A stretch of DNA of 64,000 nt, from the NCBI RefSeq assembly GCF_036880965.1, contig NZ_JBAJMV010000001.1, positions 682,001-746,000 on the forward strand, written 5' to 3'. The position numbers and the translations under genes were made by a program. Below, in pieces: positions 25,185-34,334 of this stretch; the first letter of the stretch is position 1, and each line of letters begins with the position of its first letter. The notes beneath the pieces were generated by a model. That model did no database searches. It saw only the letters and a list, made by a program, of their open reading frames with translations, and was not told where the DNA came from. The stretch is from JAUASW01 sp036880965. Its GTDB lineage: Bacteria > Pseudomonadota > Gammaproteobacteria > Burkholderiales > Burkholderiaceae_C.

Positions 25185-25849
25185 ACACCGTCATGCGCAA
25201 GCTCGTGCTCAAGGAGCTCTATCTCTACCGCTGGCTGCTGATCGGCGTCGTCGCCGCGGGCCTCGTGGGCCTGGTGGTTGCTGCAGGCGGCGAGGTGGCG
25301 TTCAACGTCGGCTTTCTGCTGTGGATGACGGCCGTGATCGCCCTGGGCGCGATGCTGGCGCTGTTCGGCGTCTCGCAGGAACGCAAGGACCGCGCGCTGC
25401 TGTTCGTGATGAGCCTGCCGCTCTCACCGCGCGACTATGTGCGCGCCAAGCTGCTGGGCCTGCTGCTGTGCTTCTTCATTCCCTGGGCCTTGCTGACGGC
25501 CGGTGCGGCGGGGCTGATCCTCTGGATGCCCGGCATTCCGGATGGCCTCCTGATCTACGCCCTGCTGCTGTGCTTCTACCTGCTCCTGAACTATGTGCTG
25601 GTGCTCGCCAGCGCCCTGCACATCAGCTCGGACGCGGGCATGGGCGGCGTGATCATCCTGACCAATATGTCGGTCACGCTCTTCATGATGGGCGTGGGCC
25701 GCCTGCCCGAGATCGCATCCAACATGCTCGCGGCCGCGCCGGTCTGGAGCACAAGCTTCTGGCAGGTGCTGGGCGCTGAAGTCGGCCTCACGCTGCTGGT
25801 GCTGTGCCTGCCCCTGTTTTTCGCCGCGCGCCGGCGTGACATTTCCTGA
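25181..25849 (+). CDS. ABC-2 type permease
   Basis: A 222-residue inner-membrane protein with about six hydrophobic segments (for example around 20-38, 46-66, 91-113 and 118-140). It would form the membrane half of the exporter with the ATPase encoded just upstream (ATGA overlap). A 9-nt gap separates it from the acyltransferase-ATPase fusion gene. Confidence 0.88.
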   Translation: MNTVMRKLVLKELYLYRWLLIGVVAAGLVGLVVAAGGEVAFNVGFLLWMTAVIALGAMLALFGVSQERKDRALLFVMSLPLSPRDYVRAKLLGLLLCFFIPWALLTAGAAGLILWMPGIPDGLLIYALLLCFYLLLNYVLVLASALHISSDAGMGGVIILTNMSVTLFMMGVGRLPEIASNMLAAAPVWSTSFWQVLGAEVGLTLLVLCLPLFFAARRRDIS

Positions 25850-25858
25850 GGTCCGGCG

Positions 25859-27961
25859 ATGAGTCATCCGCAAGCATCCACTTCCGAGCGGCTCCACGCA
25901 CTCGACGCCCTGCGCGGCTTCGCGCTGCTGCTGGGCGTGGCCTTCCACGCCACGCTGTCCTTCCTGCCCGACATGCCCAAGGGGCTCTGGGCGATGAACG
26001 ACAACTCGCCGAGCGCCTTCCTGGCCGACGCCGGCTTCGTGGCGCACAGCTTCCGCATGCTGCTGTTCTTCTTCATCGCCGGCTACTTCGCGCGGTTGCT
26101 GCATCAGCGAGCCGGCACGGCCGGCTTCTGGGCCAACCGCGGCAAGCGCATTGCGGTGCCGATGATCGTTGGCTGGCTGCTGCTCTTCCCGGCCATCATC
26201 TTCGTCTGGTACCTGGGCCTGCAGAAGATGTTCAACGGCGCACCGCCGGCACCACCGGAGATGGGCAAGGAGTTCGGTGCGCTGCCGCTGTTCCATCTGT
26301 GGTTCCTCTACCAGCTGCTGTGGCTCTATGCCGGGGCGCTCTTGATACGCGGCCTCGTTGCGAAGCTGGATCCGCGTGAGACCCTGCGCGCCCTGGCGGA
26401 CAAGGCCGTCGTCACCTCGCTGCGCTGGCCGCTGGGCGCCTTGCTGCTCGGCCTGCCGCTGGTGGCCAGCCTTTTGTCCCTGCCCGCCTGGTTGCCCTGG
26501 CTTGGCATACCGACGCCAGACCGGACACTGGTCCCACAACTGCCGGCCACGGTCGGCTTCGGCACCGCCTTTGCATTTGGCTGGCTGGTGCATCGGTCCG
26601 CCGGCGCACTGCAGGCGCTCACGGCGCGCTGGCTGCCCCATCTGCTGCTGGCGATCACGGCATCGGCGGTCTGCCTGTACCTGATGAAGACGCAGCCGCC
26701 GATGGCGATGCCCAAGGACGCCAAGGCCATCTTTGCGCTGGCCTACGGCGTGTCCGCCTGGGCGTGGACCTTCGCCCTCACCGGCCTCGCGCTGCGTTTC
26801 CTCTCGGGGCACAGCCCCGCGCGCCGCTATGTCGCCGACGCGTCGTACTGGATCTATCTGGCGCACCTGCCCGTGGTGGTGGCGCTGCAGGTCTGGGTCG
26901 GCGACTGGCCCCTGCACTGGAGCCTGAAGTTCCCCTTCGTCGTGCTCGCCAGTCTCGTTCCGCTGTTCCTGAGCTACCACTACCTGGTCCGTTCCACGGT
27001 GATCGGCAAGGTGCTGAACGGCAAGGCCTATCCACGCCATGCGGTGACCGCGACGGCAGTGCCCGTGGAGCCTGCCGGCGATGTGGTCGCCTCCTTGCGC
27101 GCCGTGTCCAAGCGCTATGGCGCCCTCGAAGCGCTGAGCAGCGTGGACCTGGAACTCAAGCGCGGCGAGCTGCTGGCGCTGCTGGGCCCCAATGGCGCCG
27201 GCAAGTCCACCGCGATCTCGCTGTGGCTGGGGCTGAATGATGCGGATACCGGCGTGGTGCGGCTGCTCGGCGGCTCGCCGCAGGACATCGAACAACGCCG
27301 GGGCCTGGGCGTGATGATGCAGGACGTGGAGCTGCCCAAGGACCTGAAGGTTCGGGAGCTTGTCGGGCTGTCCGCCAGCTATTACGAGCATCCGCTGAGT
27401 GTGGATGAAGCGCTGGCTCGCGTCGGCATCACGGCCTTGGCCAAACGCCCCTACGGCAAGCTCTCGGGCGGCCAGAAGCGGCAGGTGCAGTTCGCCATCG
27501 CGATCTGCGGCCGACCCAAGGTGCTGTTCCTTGACGAGCCCACGGTCGGGCTCGACATCCAGGCGCGCGAAGCCTTGTGGCACAACATCCGCGCCCTGCT
27601 GCGCGAAGGCTGCTCCATCCTGCTCACCACCCACTACCTCGAAGAAGCAGAAGCGCTGGCAAGCCGCGTCGCGGTGCTGGGCAAGGGCCGCGTCATCGCC
27701 TCGGGCAGCGTGGAAGACATGCGCTCGCTGGTCTCGCGACGCCACATCTCCTGCCAGACCTCGTTGGGCGCCGGAGAAGTTCAGACCTGGCCGGGCGTTG
27801 TCGAAGCCAGGGAGGACAAGGACAGGCTCGCCGTCGTGGCGACCGACGCCGAGTCCGTCGTGCGCCGCCTGCTCGCCGCCGACGCCACGCTCACCCGCCT
27901 CGAAGTGAAGCAGGCCGGGCTCAACGATGCATTCAACGCCCTGACCCAGGAGGCCGCATGA
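25859..27961 (+). CDS. Acyltransferase-3 membrane domain fused to an ABC ATPase
   Basis: A 700-residue protein with an uncommon domain order. Residues ~10-385 are an acyltransferase family 3 (OpgC-like) domain with about ten membrane segments and the early catalytic-type His (H30 in VAFHATLSF). After a ~25-residue linker, residues ~408-700 are a complete ABC ATPase: Walker A GPNGAGKST (443-451), signature LSGGQ, Walker B VLFLDEPTVGLD and a switch His (TTHYLEEAE). The frame is open throughout with no sign of a sequencing join. The stop overlaps the next permease (ATGA). The architecture suggests that O-acylation of an envelope molecule and its export are physically coupled; the substrate is unknown. 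Confidence 0.9.
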   Translation: MSHPQASTSERLHALDALRGFALLLGVAFHATLSFLPDMPKGLWAMNDNSPSAFLADAGFVAHSFRMLLFFFIAGYFARLLHQRAGTAGFWANRGKRIAVPMIVGWLLLFPAIIFVWYLGLQKMFNGAPPAPPEMGKEFGALPLFHLWFLYQLLWLYAGALLIRGLVAKLDPRETLRALADKAVVTSLRWPLGALLLGLPLVASLLSLPAWLPWLGIPTPDRTLVPQLPATVGFGTAFAFGWLVHRSAGALQALTARWLPHLLLAITASAVCLYLMKTQPPMAMPKDAKAIFALAYGVSAWAWTFALTGLALRFLSGHSPARRYVADASYWIYLAHLPVVVALQVWVGDWPLHWSLKFPFVVLASLVPLFLSYHYLVRSTVIGKVLNGKAYPRHAVTATAVPVEPAGDVVASLRAVSKRYGALEALSSVDLELKRGELLALLGPNGAGKSTAISLWLGLNDADTGVVRLLGGSPQDIEQRRGLGVMMQDVELPKDLKVRELVGLSASYYEHPLSVDEALARVGITALAKRPYGKLSGGQKRQVQFAIAICGRPKVLFLDEPTVGLDIQAREALWHNIRALLREGCSILLTTHYLEEAEALASRVAVLGKGRVIASGSVEDMRSLVSRRHISCQTSLGAGEVQTWPGVVEAREDKDRLAVVATDAESVVRRLLAADATLTRLEVKQAGLNDAFNALTQEAA

Positions 27962-28740
27962 ACACGACCAGCCAGGCCCTGCCGATGCCGGCCCATCGAA
28001 AGGCGAACGCCTATGCCTTCGAGATCCGCCTGGAGCTGATCCGATTGCTGCGCTCACCCGCGTTCGCGCTGCCTGTGCTCCTGCTGCCGGTCGCCTTCTA
28101 CCTGCTCTTCGCTTTTGCGGTCGCCGGCGAGATGGTGGCCAAGGACCCGGACGCCGGCCGCTACATGTTTGCCGGCTTCTCGCTGATGGCGGTGACCATG
28201 GCCGCGCTCTTCGCCACCTGCCCACTGCTGGCGCAGGAGCGCGAGCAAGGCCTCCTGACGCTCAAGCGCGCTCAGCCGGCGCCGCCCGGCGCCTGGCTGG
28301 CGGGCAAGCTGGTGGCAGGCGTCATGTGCGGCGTGCTGGCCTATCTGCCGATCCTGATCGTTGCGGCATCAACAGGCCAGGCTCATTTGAGCGGTTCGCA
28401 GCTGACGGCAATGAGCGCCGTGCTGGTTGCCGGCACCATCCCCTTCTGTGCGCTCGGCGTGATGCTGGGCTCGCTGGTCAGCGGCACGGCCGCGCCGGCC
28501 TATGCCAACCTGGTCTACCTGCCAGGGCTCTATCTGTCGGGCGTGTTCTTCCCGCTGCCCAAGTCCATGCACTTCCAGGTGCCGGTCTGGCCGCAGTTCC
28601 ACCTCGACCAGCTCGTCTTCGCAGCGGGCGGGGTGGACAAGTTCCGCTTCATCCCGCCCGAGATCGCCGCCGCCGTGCTGCTGGGTTTCACGGTGCTGTG
28701 CAGCGGCGTGGCGATCTACAGGCTCAAGCGCAAGGGCTGA
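27958..28740 (+). CDS. ABC-2 type permease (second)
   Basis: A 260-residue membrane protein with about six hydrophobic segments and the ABC-2 motif NLVYLPGLYLSGVFFPL near the fifth segment. It is the membrane partner for the ATPase half of the preceding fusion protein (ATGA overlap) and ends the operon. It converges with the RND pump gene, 12 nt away, with no obvious terminator between them. Confidence 0.9.
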   Translation: MNTTSQALPMPAHRKANAYAFEIRLELIRLLRSPAFALPVLLLPVAFYLLFAFAVAGEMVAKDPDAGRYMFAGFSLMAVTMAALFATCPLLAQEREQGLLTLKRAQPAPPGAWLAGKLVAGVMCGVLAYLPILIVAASTGQAHLSGSQLTAMSAVLVAGTIPFCALGVMLGSLVSGTAAPAYANLVYLPGLYLSGVFFPLPKSMHFQVPVWPQFHLDQLVFAAGGVDKFRFIPPEIAAAVLLGFTVLCSGVAIYRLKRKG

Positions 28741-28752
28741 AAAACCGGGCTG

Positions 28753-31700
28753 TCAGTCCCCGGCAGCGCTGCTCGCCAGCGCCGGCGTCGTGATCTCGCC
28801 CGGCACCCGCTGGCGCGCGAACAGGGTGTACATGGTCGGCACGACGAAGATGGTGAGCAGCGTGCCCACGCTCATGCCGCCCACGATGACCCAGCCGATC
28901 TGCTGCCGGCTTTCGGCGCCTGCACCGCTGGCAAGTGCCAGGGGCAAGGCGCCAAGGACCATGGCGCCGGTGGTCATGAGGATGGGGCGCAGCCGCAGCG
29001 TGGCGGCCTCGACCACCGCCTCGGTCACCGTGCGGCCCTGCTGGCGAAGCTGGTTGCTGAACTCGACGATCAAGATGCCGTGCTTGGTGATCAGGCCTAC
29101 CAGCGTGATCAGGCCGATCTGCGAATAGACGTTCAGCGTGCCCCCTGCCCACTGCAAGGCCGCCAGCGCGCCCACCATCGACAGCGGCACCGACAGCATG
29201 ATCACGAAGGGGTCGATGAAGCTCTCGAACTGCGCCGACAGCACCAGGAAGATGAACAGCAAAGCCAGCACGAACACCAGGCCCAGCGCGCCGCTGGCCG
29301 CACGGAACTCGCGGCTGACGCCATTGAGCTCGGTCGAGTAGCCCACCGGCAGGACCTTGCGCGCCGTGGCGTCCAGGTAGGCCAGGGCCTCGCCGGTGGA
29401 ATAGCCCGGCGCCAGATTGGCCGTGACCGACACCGAGCGGCGCTGGTTGAAGTGGTTCAGCTCGCGCGGACTCACCGCCTCGCGCACCTTCACGAGGCTG
29501 GACAGCGGCACCATGGTGTCGTTGCGACCACGCACGAACAGGCGCTCGATCTGCTCCGGCGTCACGCGGCCGCCGGCCTCGGTCTGCACCATCACGTCGT
29601 ACTGCTCGGCGTCGCGCTTGTAGCGCGTGACCACGCGGCTGCCGAGCATGGTTTCCACCGTGCGCGCCACCGCATCCACCGAGACGCCGAGGTCGGCCGC
29701 ACGCTCGCGGTCCACGTCCATGAAGATCTCGGGCTTGTTCAGGCGCAGGTCATTGTCTGGCTGCACGAAGCCGGGGTTCTTGGCCAGTTCGGCCATCAAG
29801 GCCTGCGTCACCTTGGCGAGGTTCTCGTAGCTGTCACCGGTCACCAGCACATAGTTGATCGGCCGCTCGCGGAAGCCCTGGCCCAGGCTGGAGGGCGTGA
29901 TCGGGAAGGCCTGCACACCGGGCAGCGCCGCCATCTGAGGCAGGAGCGCGCGGGCCAGCTCGGGCGTCGAGCGCTTGCGCTCAGACCAGTCGACCGTACG
30001 CATGATGGCCGTGCCCTGGGCCACATTGCCACCGCCCATGAAGAAGAAGCGGCGGTCGAACTCGGGGTAGCCTGCGGTGATCTTCTCGATGGCATCGAGA
30101 TAGCGCGCCGTGAACTCCAGCGTGGCGCCGTCGGGCGCATTGACCGGCATGATGATGACGCCACGGTCCTCCAGCGGCGCCAGCTCCGACTTGGCCTTGC
30201 TGAACAACCACCAGCTGCCGCCGCCGCAGGCCAGCATCACCAGCACCACGATCCAGCGTTGCGCCAGCACGGCGCGCAGGGCCAGCGAATAGCGCCGGCT
30301 CAACCAGTTCAGGAAGGCATCGACGCCGCGGTCAAAGCGGTTCGGGCTCGGGTTGTGGCGCAGGAGCTTGCTGCACATCATCGGCGTGAGCGTCAGTGCG
30401 ACAAAGCCCGACACCACCACGGCGCCGGCCAGCGTCAGGGCGAACTCGACGAAGAGGCGTCCGGTGCGGCCCGGCGTGAACGCCAGCGGCGCGAACACTG
30501 CCGCGAGCGTGAGCGTCATCGCCAGCACGGCGAACGCGATTTCCTGGGCGCCCTTCAGCGCCGCCTGGAAGGGCTGCATCCCCTCCTCGATGTGGCGGTA
30601 GATGTTCTCGAGCACGACGATGGCATCGTCCACCACCAGGCCGATGGCCAGCACCAGGGCCAGCAGGGTCAAGGTATTGATGGTGAAGCCGGCGGCTGCC
30701 ATCAGGGCGAAGCTGCCGATCAGGCTGATCGGGATCGTCACCAACGGAATGATCGAGGCCCGCAGGGTGCGCAGGAACACGAACACCACCAGGGCCACCA
30801 GCACCACGGCTTCGGCAATGGTGGTGTAGACCGCCGTGATCGAGCGGGCGATGAAGATCGAATTGTCATTGGCCAGCCGGACGTTGAGGCCCGGGGGCAG
30901 GTCTTGCCGCAGCGCCGGCAACAGCGCGTTGACGCCGCCAGCAACGTCCAGAGGATTGGCAGTGGCCTGGCGGATCACACCCAGCGACACCGAGGGCACG
31001 CCATTGAAGCGCACGCGCGAGCGCTCGCTGGCGGCGGCCTCCTCGATGCGGGCCACGTCCTTGAGCTTGACGCTGAAACCGCTGACGGACTTCAGCACTA
31101 CGTCGCCGAACTGGGCCGGCGTGTTCAGGTCGGTGCGGGAGGTGACGTTGAACTCACGCTGCTGGCTTTCGATACGGCCGGCGGGCACCTCGAGGTTCTG
31201 CTTGCGCAGCGCGTCCTCCACTTCCTGCACCGTCAGGCGGTGAGCGGCCAGCCGGTCGGCGTCGAGCCAGATGCGCATGGCGTAGCGGCGGTCGCCGCCG
31301 AATTGCACATCGGCCACGCCAGGAATCGTCTGCAGCCGCGGCCGCACCACGCGGTTCACCAGGTCGGTGATCTGCAGCGGGTCCATGGTGTCGCTGGTGA
31401 AAGCGATCCAGATCGTTGGCGAGGCATCCGCCTCGACCTTGGAGACCACGGGCTCATCCACCGCCGTGGGCAGGCGGCCGCGCACGCGGGCCACACGGTC
31501 GCGCACATCGGCGGCGGCATCGTCGGGGTTCTTCTCGAGCTTGAAGCGCACGCTGATCTGGCTGGACTCGGAGCGCGAGAACGAGGTGACCACGTCCACG
31601 CCGTCGATGCCGGAGATCGAGTCTTCCAGCGGCTTGGTGACCTGGCCCTCGATCACCTCGCTGGAGGCGCCGACCAAGCGGGTGCTGACCGTGACCACCG

Positions 31701-31827
31701 GCTCGTCGATGCGCGGGTACTCGCGCAGTGAGAGCTTGTTGAACGAGACCAGGCCGACCAGCAGCAGCACCAGCGACATCACGGTCGCGAAGACCGGGCG
31801 GCGGATCGAGATTTCGGACAGGCGCAT
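28753..31827 (-). CDS. RND-family efflux pump, inner-membrane transporter
   Basis: A 1024-residue AcrB/MdtBC-type transporter. The N-terminus (MRLSEISIRRPVFATVMSLV) is the usual first helix, and the proton-relay acidic pair occurs in AIGLVVDDAIVVLENIYRH (about residue 400). Length and two large periplasmic loops are normal. It extrudes hydrophobic drugs or similar compounds using the proton gradient together with the adaptor encoded 13 nt upstream. No outer-membrane channel gene is adjacent, so it probably uses a TolC-like protein encoded elsewhere. Confidence 0.93.
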   Translation of the reverse strand: MRLSEISIRRPVFATVMSLVLLLVGLVSFNKLSLREYPRIDEPVVTVSTRLVGASSEVIEGQVTKPLEDSISGIDGVDVVTSFSRSESSQISVRFKLEKNPDDAAADVRDRVARVRGRLPTAVDEPVVSKVEADASPTIWIAFTSDTMDPLQITDLVNRVVRPRLQTIPGVADVQFGGDRRYAMRIWLDADRLAAHRLTVQEVEDALRKQNLEVPAGRIESQQREFNVTSRTDLNTPAQFGDVVLKSVSGFSVKLKDVARIEEAAASERSRVRFNGVPSVSLGVIRQATANPLDVAGGVNALLPALRQDLPPGLNVRLANDNSIFIARSITAVYTTIAEAVVLVALVVFVFLRTLRASIIPLVTIPISLIGSFALMAAAGFTINTLTLLALVLAIGLVVDDAIVVLENIYRHIEEGMQPFQAALKGAQEIAFAVLAMTLTLAAVFAPLAFTPGRTGRLFVEFALTLAGAVVVSGFVALTLTPMMCSKLLRHNPSPNRFDRGVDAFLNWLSRRYSLALRAVLAQRWIVVLVMLACGGGSWWLFSKAKSELAPLEDRGVIIMPVNAPDGATLEFTARYLDAIEKITAGYPEFDRRFFFMGGGNVAQGTAIMRTVDWSERKRSTPELARALLPQMAALPGVQAFPITPSSLGQGFRERPINYVLVTGDSYENLAKVTQALMAELAKNPGFVQPDNDLRLNKPEIFMDVDRERAADLGVSVDAVARTVETMLGSRVVTRYKRDAEQYDVMVQTEAGGRVTPEQIERLFVRGRNDTMVPLSSLVKVREAVSPRELNHFNQRRSVSVTANLAPGYSTGEALAYLDATARKVLPVGYSTELNGVSREFRAASGALGLVFVLALLFIFLVLSAQFESFIDPFVIMLSVPLSMVGALAALQWAGGTLNVYSQIGLITLVGLITKHGILIVEFSNQLRQQGRTVTEAVVEAATLRLRPILMTTGAMVLGALPLALASGAGAESRQQIGWVIVGGMSVGTLLTIFVVPTMYTLFARQRVPGEITTPALASSAAGD

Positions 31828-31840
31828 GGCGGCTGCTCCT

Positions 31841-33016
31841 TCAGCGCAGCGCGGTCGATGGCGCCGAACCGACCGGCGCAGCGCCGGCCACTTCCACGGC
31901 CTTCAGGGCCTGGCCGTCGCCGCGATTGAGCCGGGTGTGGCCGGCCGTCACGACGCGGTCGCCCGGCTTCACGCCGCCCAGCAGCTCCACCCGGCCGGGC
32001 TGGCGCAAGCCCAGCTTCGCTTCGATCTTCTGCGCCACCAGGCCGTTCGGACCTTCAACGGCCTTGATCACGAACTGCTTGCCGCCCTGAGGCACCAGGG
32101 CCTCCTCGGGCACCATCAAGGCCTCGGGCCGGGACGAGAAAACCAGGCGCACGCGCGCGAACAGGCCGCTGCGCAGGCTGCTGGTGTTGCCCTTCAGGCG
32201 CGCACGCACCAGGAGCGAACGGCCGTTCACGTCCACCAGCGCGTCGGTGGCCTCGACTTCAGCCTTCAAAAGCTGGCCGGGCAGCGCATCGAGCGACACC
32301 TCCACCGGCTGGCCACGCCGCAGCCGCGGCACGTCGCGCTCGGGCAGGCGGAAGTCCACCCACATGGTCGAGGCGTCTTCCAGGTTCACGAGCTCGCTGC
32401 CGTCCTTCACGTAGTCGCCGAGATTGACGGTACGGATGCCGGCGGCGCCATCGAAGGGCGCCAGCAAACGCATGCGCTCCAGCTGGGCGCGGCTCAGAGC
32501 AACCTGGGCCTCCGCAACCTGCAGGGCGGCTTGGGCCTGGTCCACCACGCTGGCCGAGACGAAGCTCTGCGCCAGCAGCTCGCGGTTGCGCTGCAATTGA
32601 GTCCGCGAGATGGCGGCCTGCGCCTCGGCCTGCTGCAGCTGCGCTGCCTGCAGGCTGTCGTCGAGCTGCACCAGGACCTGGCCCTTGCGCACGCGCTGAC
32701 CGTCGGCAAAGCCGATCCTGACCACGCGGCCGCTGACCTCGGGCTTGAGCACCACCGACTGCTGCGCCCGCAGGGTGCCCACGGCCTGGACATCGTCCTC
32801 CACGGCCATTGCCTGAACATGGCCGAGCTCCACGCTCACGGGGGTGCCAGCGGCGGGGGCAGAAGCCGGCTTTGCGGCTTCGGCTGTGTTCACCCCTGCG
32901 GGCATGCGGTGCTGCCACCACCACGCACCCGCGCTGAGGGATGCCAGAGCCGCAATGGCGATCAGGGACGTCGCGCGGACACGGCCGCGCTGCTTGGTCA
33001 AACGAGTCTGAGTCAT
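31841..33016 (-). CDS. RND efflux adaptor (membrane fusion protein)
   Basis: A 391-residue periplasmic adaptor. An N-terminal membrane anchor (about 16-35) is followed by lipoyl/biotinyl-like halves flanking a helical hairpin (Q/A-rich, about 130-190), a beta barrel and a C-terminal region. It bridges the RND transporter encoded downstream (13-nt gap) to an outer-membrane channel. Its promoter must lie in the 81 bp between it and rnhA; no regulator gene is adjacent. Confidence 0.92.
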   Translation of the reverse strand: MTQTRLTKQRGRVRATSLIAIAALASLSAGAWWWQHRMPAGVNTAEAAKPASAPAAGTPVSVELGHVQAMAVEDDVQAVGTLRAQQSVVLKPEVSGRVVRIGFADGQRVRKGQVLVQLDDSLQAAQLQQAEAQAAISRTQLQRNRELLAQSFVSASVVDQAQAALQVAEAQVALSRAQLERMRLLAPFDGAAGIRTVNLGDYVKDGSELVNLEDASTMWVDFRLPERDVPRLRRGQPVEVSLDALPGQLLKAEVEATDALVDVNGRSLLVRARLKGNTSSLRSGLFARVRLVFSSRPEALMVPEEALVPQGGKQFVIKAVEGPNGLVAQKIEAKLGLRQPGRVELLGGVKPGDRVVTAGHTRLNRGDGQALKAVEVAGAAPVGSAPSTALR

Positions 33017-33097
33017 TCTTGTCTCCAGCGCGCACTGTAGCGACTGCCGGCGACCATGACTTCAGTGATGGGCGCTGTTCAGCCCATCGGCGCGCCT

Positions 33098-33559
33098 TCA
33101 GGCGCCGCTGACGCCCCGGTTGGCCAGCGCATCTGCGCGTTCATTGCCCGGGTCGCCGGCATGGCCCTTGACCCAGCGCCATTGCACTTCATGCAGCTTG
33201 CACAGAGCTTCCAGCCGCTGCCACAGCTCCACATTCTTCACCGGCTTGCCGTCGGCCGTCTTCCAGCCTCGGCGCTGCCAGCCGGAGATCCACTCCGTCA
33301 TGCCCTTGCGGACGTACTCGCTGTCGGTATAGATCGTGATCTTGCAGGAGCGCTTCAGGGAGGCCAGCGCCTCGATCGGGGCGGTCAGTTCCATGCGGTT
33401 GTTGGTGGTGCTGGCCTCGCCGCCCCACAACTCCTTCTCATGGCCGGCCGACGACAGCCAGGCGCCCCAGCCGCCGCGGCCGGGGTTGCCCTTGCAGGCA
33501 CCGTCGGTGTAGATCACCACGACGGGCTTGGGCATGGCTGCAGGTTTGGATTCGCTCAT
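33098..33559 (-). CDS. rnhA: Ribonuclease HI
   Basis: A 153-residue enzyme that cuts the RNA strand of RNA-DNA hybrids. The catalytic acidic set is visible: D19 in IYTDGACKGNPG, E in NNRMELTAPIEAL, D in IYTDSEYV and the final D in NERADALAN. The ATG at 33559 overlaps the methyltransferase stop (ATGA), so translation is coupled. The gloB-methyltransferase-rnhA neighbourhood is conserved in many proteobacteria. Confidence 0.97.
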   Translation of the reverse strand: MSESKPAAMPKPVVVIYTDGACKGNPGRGGWGAWLSSAGHEKELWGGEASTTNNRMELTAPIEALASLKRSCKITIYTDSEYVRKGMTEWISGWQRRGWKTADGKPVKNVELWQRLEALCKLHEVQWRWVKGHAGDPGNERADALANRGVSGA

Positions 33560-34332
33560 TGATGCTTCTGTGAATGTTTGTGTGTGTTCTGCGTGACGAC
33601 AGCCGGCGCGGCCTGGCGCGCACGTGCGCTGCGCTTGGCAAGGCCGACCAGGCGCATGCCATGGACCCGCTTGACTGCCACGACGAAATAGACGGCACCC
33701 AGCACCGGCCACCAGCGCTTGCCGATGCGCTCGATCCAGGACCAGCGATCCAGCCATTTCTCGCTGCGCAGCGGAGGCGCATAACCGCCAAACTCGGCCG
33801 CCTCGACCTCGAAGCTCAAGAGCCGCAACCAGTCCCGCAGTCGCCAGTAGCCGATGTATTCGCCCGCCCTGGGCATGAAGAGCCGGCGCCTGGCGCCCAG
33901 CAGACGGCCGCAATTCTGCCGCAAGCCCCAGAGGCTGACCGGATTGAAGCCGTTGATCACGAGCCGCCCCTCCGGCCGCAGCACCCGCTCGACCTCGCGC
34001 AGTGTCTGGTGCGGGTCGCGCGACAACTCCAGCGCATGCGGCAGCACGATCAGGTCCAGGCTGTTCGAAGCAAAAGGCAGGGCATCGAAGTCGCAGCGCA
34101 AGACGACGCGCGCTGCCGGCTGCTGCTCCTGCCCATCCTGCGCCAGCCAGCGCTGAGGCATGCGGTTGGCGCGCAGCGCATCGAGCTCGGGCAGGCCGAG
34201 CTGCAGCGCATGAAAGCCGAAACGATCGGCAACAGCCACGTCCAGGCGTTGCTGTTCCCAGGCCAGCAGATAGCGCCCGGGGGCGGTCTGCAGCCAGTCG
34301 GCCAACTCTACAATCGAGGCATCACGCGTCAT
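33556..34332 (-). CDS. Class I SAM-dependent methyltransferase (YafS-like context)
   Basis: A 258-residue protein with a methyltransferase-11 core: LDLIVLPHALELSRDPHQ as the post-IV acidic/His segment and VLRPEGRLVINGFNP as motif VI. The glycine-rich motif I is weak. It lies between divergent gloB and rnhA, the position of E. coli yafS, whose substrate is unknown. Its ATG (34332) is only 2 nt from the divergent gloB ATG. Confidence 0.85.
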   Translation of the reverse strand: MTRDASIVELADWLQTAPGRYLLAWEQQRLDVAVADRFGFHALQLGLPELDALRANRMPQRWLAQDGQEQQPAARVVLRCDFDALPFASNSLDLIVLPHALELSRDPHQTLREVERVLRPEGRLVINGFNPVSLWGLRQNCGRLLGARRRLFMPRAGEYIGYWRLRDWLRLLSFEVEAAEFGGYAPPLRSEKWLDRWSWIERIGKRWWPVLGAVYFVVAVKRVHGMRLVGLAKRSARARQAAPAVVTQNTHKHSQKHQ

Positions 34333-34334
34333 TC

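Noticed and set aside
25424..28225. 933-codon open frame antisense to the ABC operon
   Set aside because: It lies opposite genes with clear Walker and signature motifs. Its translation is Gln/His/Arg/Gly-rich with no domain, typical of GC-rich antisense frames.
29080..31731. 883-codon plus-strand frame opposite the RND pump
   Set aside because: Low-complexity His/Arg/Gln composition and full overlap with a well-recognised RND transporter.
33067..33107. Two inverted repeats downstream of rnhA as a terminator
   Set aside because: Stems of 6-7 bp with no T run on the minus strand; not strong enough to annotate.
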